From positions 186,001-250,000 of the forward strand of contig NZ_WJIC01000004.1 of NCBI RefSeq assembly GCF_009649815.1: 64,000 nt of DNA. Reading direction: 5' to 3'. Position 1 is the first letter of the stretch. Every line of letters starts with the position of its first letter. Under the pieces are notes generated by a model, which ran no database searches, had not been told where the DNA came from, and saw nothing but the letters and a program-made list of their open reading frames with translations. The DNA comes from Nocardia sp. SYP-A9097 (lineage in GTDB: Bacteria > Actinomycetota > Actinomycetes > Mycobacteriales > Mycobacteriaceae). A program made the translations under genes and the position numbers. Below are positions 58,995 through 64,000 of the stretch, piece after piece.

Positions 58995-59325
58995 GCAGCA
59001 CCGCGAGCGATCGAGCCACCATGGCCAGCCGGGTGCGGACATCGGCCCCGCGGGGTGCGGACACCTCGAGCCCCCGCAGTACGGGGCCTGGCCCGATGGC
59101 GCGCAGGGTGGCGGCGATCCGGTCGGGAGTCAGCAGCGATCCCGGACAGACCGGGCTCGGTGGCACGTGCGTGTCGTCCCAAGCGCGGCCGTACAGCGTA
59201 TCCACCGGAGCGCAGCCCGAGAAGGTCACCGCCGCAAGCACTCCGGCGGCACCGGCCACGCGGACCTGTGTGGCGGCGGCGTCCGGATCGCGCTGTTGGG
59301 CCACCGACCGGCCCCAATTAACCAT
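58995..59325 (-). CDS. Possible truncated lipoprotein-like gene
   Basis: The minus-strand frame from the ATG at 59323-59325 has strong G/C third positions and a protein-like sequence. It shows a hydrophobic stretch ending in a lipobox-like TFSGC, then DTLYGRAWDDTHVPPSP, TPDRIAATLRAIGPGPVL and DVRTRLAMVARSLAVL. The frame stays open into the antisense of the SGNH gene, so its real 3' end is unclear and it may be cut off there. Family not recognised. Confidence 0.3.
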
Positions 59326-59596
59326 GACCCAGCTGCTTTCGCGGGCACTGCGTTTCGAGCGCGCCGACCGTATGGTCATGGTGTTCTGCGGTGCGCAGAA
59401 GAGTCTCACCATCGGCCTCCCGTTGTCGGCGATCCTCTTCAGCGGACCGCCGGCGGGTGTGGTGATCATTCCGGTGATCATCTATCACCGGTTCCAGCTC
59501 ATTGTGTGTTCGGTACTGGCCCGTCGCTATCAACGGACCGGAACCGAAGACGACACGCCTGACATCATGGAACGACACGCGGGTCAGCTGCGGTAA
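59318..59596 (+). pseudogene. Bile-acid:sodium-symporter-like (BASS) C-terminal fragment
   Basis: The frame encodes only the last two TM segments of a BASS/YfeH-type transporter: RADRMVMVFCGAQKSLTIGL (the conserved FCG-xKSL block), PLSAILFSGPPAGVVIIPVI and YHRFQLIVCSVLARRY. The first 230 or so residues are absent. It is a degraded fragment. Confidence 0.7.
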
Positions 59597-59681
59597 TCTT
59601 GCGCGCGGCTAACTAGCGGCAACGGCGTTGCGGGGGTGGCTGGGACTTTTGCACGGAAGTGCGCGGTGGAAAGGGAGATTC

Positions 59682-60089
59682 ATGATCGCCCCCTACCTGA
59701 GGCTCGTCGGTGTTCTTGGTGGATGCGCGGCTGTGCTGGCAGGTTGTGCCCGGGCGGGCACGCCGACGGCGGGAGTCGAGGGCTCCGACAAGTCCGAATT
59801 GACACACAGCACCGCGGAGATGCAGCGCAGTGCGTTCGTCACCGGTTGCGGTGGCACCCCGGCGGGCTGGCAGGCCACCGCGGTGGTGAGCAATCGGGAT
59901 CAGGTGGAGCATCGGTACCTCGTGGTGATCAGTTTCCTGACGGCGGAATCCACCGTGCTGGAGCGCACCAGTACCGAGGTCACCGTGGCGCCGGGCGCGA
60001 CCCAGGACTTCACCACCGAGACGCTGCTCGATCCGGTCACCCGGCCGCAGAGTGTGCGCTGCGTACTGCGCGGCGTCGAACAGCTCTGA
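59682..60089 (+). CDS. Lipoprotein, hypothetical
   Basis: 135-aa predicted lipoprotein. The signal peptide (MIAPYLRLVGVLGGCAAVLA) ends in the lipobox LAGC. The mature part has a Cys pair (TGCGG... and VRCVLRG) and a beta-rich body with VVSNRDQVEHRYLVVISFL and TVAPGATQDFTTETLL, resembling FxLYD/CARDB-type fibronectin-like domains. The start is the ATG at 59682 after AAGGGAG. No operon partner. Confidence 0.8.
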   Translation: MIAPYLRLVGVLGGCAAVLAGCARAGTPTAGVEGSDKSELTHSTAEMQRSAFVTGCGGTPAGWQATAVVSNRDQVEHRYLVVISFLTAESTVLERTSTEVTVAPGATQDFTTETLLDPVTRPQSVRCVLRGVEQL

Positions 60090-60355
60090 GCCGCACCGGA
60101 AACCGCGCCGCACTGTGAAACAGTGTCGTGCCGCACATATGCCGCGGTGCCGGGCTCGGAAAGTTGCGCGTGTCGGGTGCTGTGCGCCTACGATCGGACC
60201 GCCGGCCATGCTCGGTGGGCCGCACGAGTCGGAATTGCCAGAAGTTCACTGACCAGTGCGTCGGTGGCGGTGCGAATTCTCCGGATGTGGATTTGTCGGT
60301 GCCATGGGGCATGCTCTGTGCACGCTGATGTCCAACCGTCCGCCCGGAGAGTCCC

Positions 60356-61138
60356 ATGTCGTCCCGTAGCACCAAGCCACAGCCCTTGTCGGAGACCGAG
60401 ATTCGGCAGATTGCCGAGCAGATCGATGCCGGCCGTCCGCCGAGTGTGTGGTTCACGGCGGCAGCGGTCGGAGTACCGGAAGGTCGTTCCGGCAAGGTGA
60501 TCTCACTCGGTGATCCGTCCGAGGGTGATTTCCTGCAGGTCAAGCCGACCGGTTCCAAAGATGTGCTTTCGTTCGGCCCCACCGAGGTGACCCTGACCAA
60601 ACCGGCCCGGCAGCAGCCCGCCGCCGGTGCGAAACAGAAAACGGCAACCAGGAAGGACTCCACCGTGACGATGCCGTCGCCCGCGACCATTGCCGCAACT
60701 CCGCCGACCGCTCCAAGCACGCCGCCTGCCCCGAAACCTGATCCGGCACAACCAGCTACCGATTCCACCGCGCCGGCGGCGCCGTCGGAGGCCGCCAAGG
60801 CCGCCGCCAAACCTGCCGCGGGTGCGTCGGCCGCGCGCCCCGCGCGTAATGCCGCCGCCGCCAAGAAGCCCAAGGATCCCGAGGTCGTGGTGACGCTCAG
60901 CGGCACCGCCGACGGCGAATGGACCATGGACGTCGTAAATGGCAAGAAGCGCACCATCAAGGGTCTGTCCGTACCCGGCTCCGCCGTCTCACAGGCCGCC
61001 AAGATTCTGCATCCCGAGGTCGCCGAGGTGGTCGACGGTGTGCTCGAGGCGGTGCGACTGACACAGCGTGCCAAGGTCGAGCAGCTACAGGCCGAACTGG
61101 AGAACGCCCGCCGACTCCTCAACGAGCTGGCCGGTTAG
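60356..61138 (+). CDS. DUF6319-family protein
   Basis: 260-aa soluble protein. The N-terminal domain is SETEIRQIAEQIDAGRPPSV, then WFTAAAVGVPEGRSGKVISL. A Pro/Ala/Lys-rich low-complexity region runs from about 85 to 180. The C-terminal domain (VVVTLSGTADGEWTMDVVNG, then VSQAAKILHPEVAEVVDGVL) ends in a coiled coil. This matches the actinobacterial DUF6319 layout as I remember it. The start is the ATG at 60356 with GGAGAG upstream. Function not known; the basic linker and coiled coil suggest a nucleic-acid or ribosome-linked role. Confidence 0.8.
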   Translation: MSSRSTKPQPLSETEIRQIAEQIDAGRPPSVWFTAAAVGVPEGRSGKVISLGDPSEGDFLQVKPTGSKDVLSFGPTEVTLTKPARQQPAAGAKQKTATRKDSTVTMPSPATIAATPPTAPSTPPAPKPDPAQPATDSTAPAAPSEAAKAAAKPAAGASAARPARNAAAAKKPKDPEVVVTLSGTADGEWTMDVVNGKKRTIKGLSVPGSAVSQAAKILHPEVAEVVDGVLEAVRLTQRAKVEQLQAELENARRLLNELAG

Positions 61139-61151
61139 CGTTCCGCCACAG

Positions 61152-61198
61152 GGGATTCCGGATCCGGAGCATTGGGAACATTGCCCGGCCGGAATCCC
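61152..61198. terminator. Possible bidirectional terminator
   Basis: 10-bp arms GGGATTCCGG (61152-61161) and CCGGAATCCC (61189-61198) in the 69-base gap between convergent genes. Confidence 0.4.
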
Positions 61199-61207
61199 AT
61201 CACGCTG

Positions 61208-62728
61208 TCAGACTGCGGACTCCCGGTGCCACGTAAGCGGACCGGAATCCGGGTGGCCATGCCTGAGATCGGCATGGAAAACGTACCCCAGCGAATATTC
61301 CTTGGCATGGTACATAGCCGAATCCGCTTCGCGCAGAAGCTCATACACCGTGGTATCGGCCCCACGCGGGCCACTGCAGGCGATTCCGATACTGGCCGCG
61401 ATCCGCACCTCGGCGGCGCTGAGTTCGAATGGTTCACCGAGTGTGGCCAATAGTCGTTCGGCCAGCAACAGCGCCGGCTGCCGACCCAGCGGGGCGAGCA
61501 CCACGAATTCGTCACCGCCATAACGCGCGGCGGCGTCATCGCGGCGAATAATGCGCCGAATGCGTGCTGCCGCATTGGCGATCAGCTCATCACCGACCGC
61601 ATGCCCCCAATTGTCATTGACCCGTTTGAAGCCGTCGAGGTCGATGAAGAGCAATGCGAGCGGCTGATCACCCCACCGGTCCCGATTACGATGCAGCGCC
61701 CGTAGCAGGGCGGCGCGGTTCAGGAGGCCGGTGAGCATATCGTGGTCCGCCTGGTACTGCGCGCGCCGTTCGCTACGGGCGCTGCGTTCGATGGCGCGTT
61801 CGCTGCGTAGCAGCACGCCGCCGAGTAGGAGGGCGAACAAGGACGAAACCACCACGCGGTCTATGAGATCCAGCGTGGAGCCCACCACGGGCACCAGTGC
61901 CGCCACGATCATCACAATGGCGATAATGCTGGCGCGCTGCCGGGACCGGTGCGCGTGGATATCGCGCGGCCCGCCGAGCACCACCATGGTCGGGTGCAGT
62001 GCCGCCGCGCCGATCAGCGTGTATGCCAATTGCAGTGGCATGAGCAGGATCTGGCGGCCCAGATCGGCCGATCCGGCCGTCTCCAGGTTGTAGCCCAGAT
62101 CGCCCGCCAGAATGACCAGCATGGCCAGATACACCAGGCGCAGTGAGGTTTCCGAGCGCGCGGAGGTGACCAGCGAATGCGCTACCACGGTGAGCAGCAG
62201 CGCGTCCACCACCGGATAGGTGACCGCGGTGATGGTGGTGAGATTGAATCCGGTCGCGCGATGCAGGATCGGCGAGATCAGAAATGTCCAGGACACCAGC
62301 GCCGCACCGAGACCGATCAGTCCGGAATCCAGCATTAGATCGTGGTCGGTGCTGTTCTGTCGCGGCCGCAGCCAGAGCACGGCGGCCGCGCCGATACAGC
62401 AGTATCCGCTGAGCGTGAACAGATCGTCGAAGGGATGCCGGTGCCAGTCGGTGACCTCGCGCAGCGTGGTGCCGATGGTGAACTGCACGGCCGAGGCCGA
62501 GAGCAGATACCAGGGCAGCGGGAAGCGTGGCCGGAAGCGGTGTACGCCGGCGCCGATCATCACCAGCGCGATGCCGACCGATATGTACAGCGTGACCAGT
62601 GCCATTTGGCGGTTGTCGACCACCAGGGGCAACGCCAGAATCAGTACCCCACAACCGAACAGCAGTGAACGCCAGCAGACTCGTAACCGGCGACCAGGCC
62701 GACCGGTCGGTTGTTCGTCTGTTCCCAC
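61208..62728 (-). CDS. Membrane-bound diguanylate cyclase (GGDEF)
   Basis: 506-aa protein with about nine N-terminal TM segments (residues 15-320) and a C-terminal GGDEF domain (HDMLTGLLNRAALLRALHRN, FIDLDGFKRVNDNWGHAVGD, active-site YGGDEFVVLAP). There is no EAL domain and no obvious RxxD inhibitory site. It would make cyclic di-GMP in response to a membrane signal. The start is a GTG at 62726-62728 after GAGGGGGG. It stands alone, convergent with DUF6319 and divergent from galK. Confidence 0.92.
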   Translation of the reverse strand: MGTDEQPTGRPGRRLRVCWRSLLFGCGVLILALPLVVDNRQMALVTLYISVGIALVMIGAGVHRFRPRFPLPWYLLSASAVQFTIGTTLREVTDWHRHPFDDLFTLSGYCCIGAAAVLWLRPRQNSTDHDLMLDSGLIGLGAALVSWTFLISPILHRATGFNLTTITAVTYPVVDALLLTVVAHSLVTSARSETSLRLVYLAMLVILAGDLGYNLETAGSADLGRQILLMPLQLAYTLIGAAALHPTMVVLGGPRDIHAHRSRQRASIIAIVMIVAALVPVVGSTLDLIDRVVVSSLFALLLGGVLLRSERAIERSARSERRAQYQADHDMLTGLLNRAALLRALHRNRDRWGDQPLALLFIDLDGFKRVNDNWGHAVGDELIANAAARIRRIIRRDDAAARYGGDEFVVLAPLGRQPALLLAERLLATLGEPFELSAAEVRIAASIGIACSGPRGADTTVYELLREADSAMYHAKEYSLGYVFHADLRHGHPDSGPLTWHRESAV

Positions 62729-63066
62729 CAGCCCCCCTCGTCCGCTCCGTCCTCAGTGCATGTGACCGTGCTGATCGGTCTGTAATCGCCTGTGTCACCG
62801 CGGATCACGACCGGATCCACTGGCCCCGAACACGGCGATCACGAACCGAGTGTTGCTGTACGAGCATAGGTCCCAGCCGAAGGCGGCAGTATCCACGGGG
62901 GAGAGGCGCTGCCATCGAGATCTGGGCAACCGAGTCGATCATGGCACGAAATGTCGCATCGTGTACGGGAGTCCGATGAACCCGCAGGTTCGCGATGCGC
63001 ATGACTCGCTATGCTCCCTGCTGATCGAACCCGACTTCCTGCGCGACTCCCGGGACAGGAGCTGAG
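62729..63066. other. 338-bp divergent promoter region
   Basis: Between the GGDEF gene and galK. It must hold both promoters. No gene is supported; a 71-codon frame at 62850-63065 has no family features. galT, usually upstream of galK, is not here. Confidence 0.4.
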
Positions 63067-64000
63067 GTGGCCGAACCCGCCGCGATATCCAAGGCCGGAC
63101 GCTGGCGTGCCCCCGGGCGGGTCAATCTCATCGGTGAACACACCGATTACAACGACGGCCTGGTCCTGCCCATGGCGCTGCCGATGGGCATGACCTGTAC
63201 CGCGGCCGTGCGCCCGGACGGGGTGGTGCGGCTGCGGTCGGCGCAGGCGCCCTGCGATGAGGTCGAGATCGCCATGAGCGCGCTGGCCGCCGCGGGCTGG
63301 TCCGAGCTGCCCACCTGGGCGCACTACCCGCTCGGCGTGATTCGTGAATTCGAGCGCCGCGGCCACGAGGTGCGCGGTGCCGAACTCGAATTGGACGGCG
63401 ATGTGCCCATCGGCGCGGGCCTGTCCTCCTCGGCGGCGCTGTCCTGCGCGGTGGCCATCGCACTGCGGGATCTGTTCGCGCCCAGCGTCTCCGCCGCCGA
63501 GATCATCGATATCGCGCGCACCGCGGAGAACGTCTACGTGGGTGTGCCCACCGGCATTCTGGATCAATCCGCGGCCATGCTCTGCACCGCCGGACATCTG
63601 CTCTTCCTGGATGTGCGCGCCCGGACACACGAGCAGATCCCCTTCGATCTGCAGCGTTTCGGACTGAGCCTGCTGGTCTTCGACACCGGCAGTCCGCATC
63701 GGCTGGTGGACGGGAAGTACGCCCAGCGCCGTGCCGAATGTGCCACTGCCGCCGATGAACTCGGCGTGCCCTTCCTGCGCGATGCGACCGCGAGCGAGGT
63801 GGAGCGGCTCGCCGATCCGGTGTTGCGCCGCCGCGCCCGGCATGTGGTGTCCGAGAATTCCCGGGTATTGACAGTTGCCGAAAGATTGCGCCGCGGTGGT
63901 GATCCGCGCGAGATCGGCCCGGTGCTGACCGCCGGGCACGCCTCACTACGTGATGATTTCGAGGTCTCCGCGCCGCGGCTGGACACCGCGGCCGCCGCCG
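63067..64000 (+). CDS. galK: Galactokinase, 3' end outside window
   Basis: The first 311 codons of a GHMP-family galactokinase that phosphorylates galactose at C1 (Leloir pathway). The signature APGRVNLIGEHTDYNDG lies at residues 17-33. The ATP-binding PIGAGLSSSAALS is near 118, and GVPTGILDQSAAML near 160 carries the catalytic Asp region. The start is the GTG at 63067 with CAGGAG upstream. The frame remains open at base 64000. The neighbour that would confirm a gal operon is not visible. Confidence 0.93.
   Translation, partial: MAEPAAISKAGRWRAPGRVNLIGEHTDYNDGLVLPMALPMGMTCTAAVRPDGVVRLRSAQAPCDEVEIAMSALAAAGWSELPTWAHYPLGVIREFERRGHEVRGAELELDGDVPIGAGLSSSAALSCAVAIALRDLFAPSVSAAEIIDIARTAENVYVGVPTGILDQSAAMLCTAGHLLFLDVRARTHEQIPFDLQRFGLSLLVFDTGSPHRLVDGKYAQRRAECATAADELGVPFLRDATASEVERLADPVLRRRARHVVSENSRVLTVAERLRRGGDPREIGPVLTAGHASLRDDFEVSAPRLDTAAAA

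Noticed and set aside
62850..63065. 71-codon frame upstream of galK, considered as a galT remnant
   Set aside because: No galactose-1-phosphate uridylyltransferase motif (such as the HPH active site) is present; it looks like a promoter region.

Overview
High-GC actinomycete DNA, most likely Nocardia or a close mycolic-acid relative. The signs are strong G/C codon third positions, GTG/TTG starts and many ATGA/GTGA overlaps. The gene families fit too: a MoeY-like ThiF-nitroreductase protein, two MMPL exporters, EspC-like and YbaB-like type VII secretion (T7SS) companions, XRE/DUF5753-DUF397 pairs and DUF2252. The genus is an inference from family content; no rRNA gene lies in the window.

Layout. 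1-4 kb: catabolic amidase/amidohydrolase pair, an NmrA-type reductase, a secreted CAP protein. 4.1-13.6 kb: an initiator tRNA-fMet followed by two extra 46-nt copies of its 3' half (11500-11545 and 13555-13600), an adjacent wrecked tyrosine integrase and a second tRNA-like scar at 8.1 kb. This reads as a stack of old integrative elements. Its cargo is an orphan T7SS substrate module (EspC-like protein, 410-aa effector candidate, two tandemly duplicated lipoproteins), a DsrE protein, a degenerate HD-GYP/LuxR regulator and a GT-C membrane protein. 13.9-18.1 kb: SnoaL-like protein, DGPF/YCII protein and ECF42-type sigma factor, convergent with an MMPL exporter. 18.1-23.5 kb: small protein, GNAT and MoeY-like operon, then a TetR/SDR divergon. 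23.8-26.4 kb: an orphan response regulator with Glu at the phosphoacceptor site, then a DesK-type kinase and NarL-type regulator.

26.5-37.0 kb is the strangest part. It holds a Usp-polyketide synthase chimera with only the C-terminal half of its ketosynthase, an alpha-oxoamine synthase reduced to its two ends, an MMPL exporter fused to the tail of a SnoaL-like cyclase, and a SARP/NB-ARC activator. It looks like a lipid or amino-polyketide locus remodelled by internal deletions. 37.5-47.3 kb is ordinary: DUF2252, Imm51, EamA, DUF4126, AI-2E, PhoU-like, an MFS pump with an unusual Ig-like tail, and a DUF1254 lipoprotein.

47.3-59.6 kb is eroded accessory DNA: an IS982 remnant, several TetR genes, a dispersed intergenic repeat, an XRE/DUF397 pair with clear operators, a frameshifted TnpB-like gene between a 5'-truncated histidine kinase and a 5'-truncated response regulator, and a BASS-symporter fragment. 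59.7-64 kb returns to core-like genes: lipoprotein, DUF6319, membrane GGDEF protein and a galactokinase running off the window. No CRISPR array, rRNA or riboswitch was seen.
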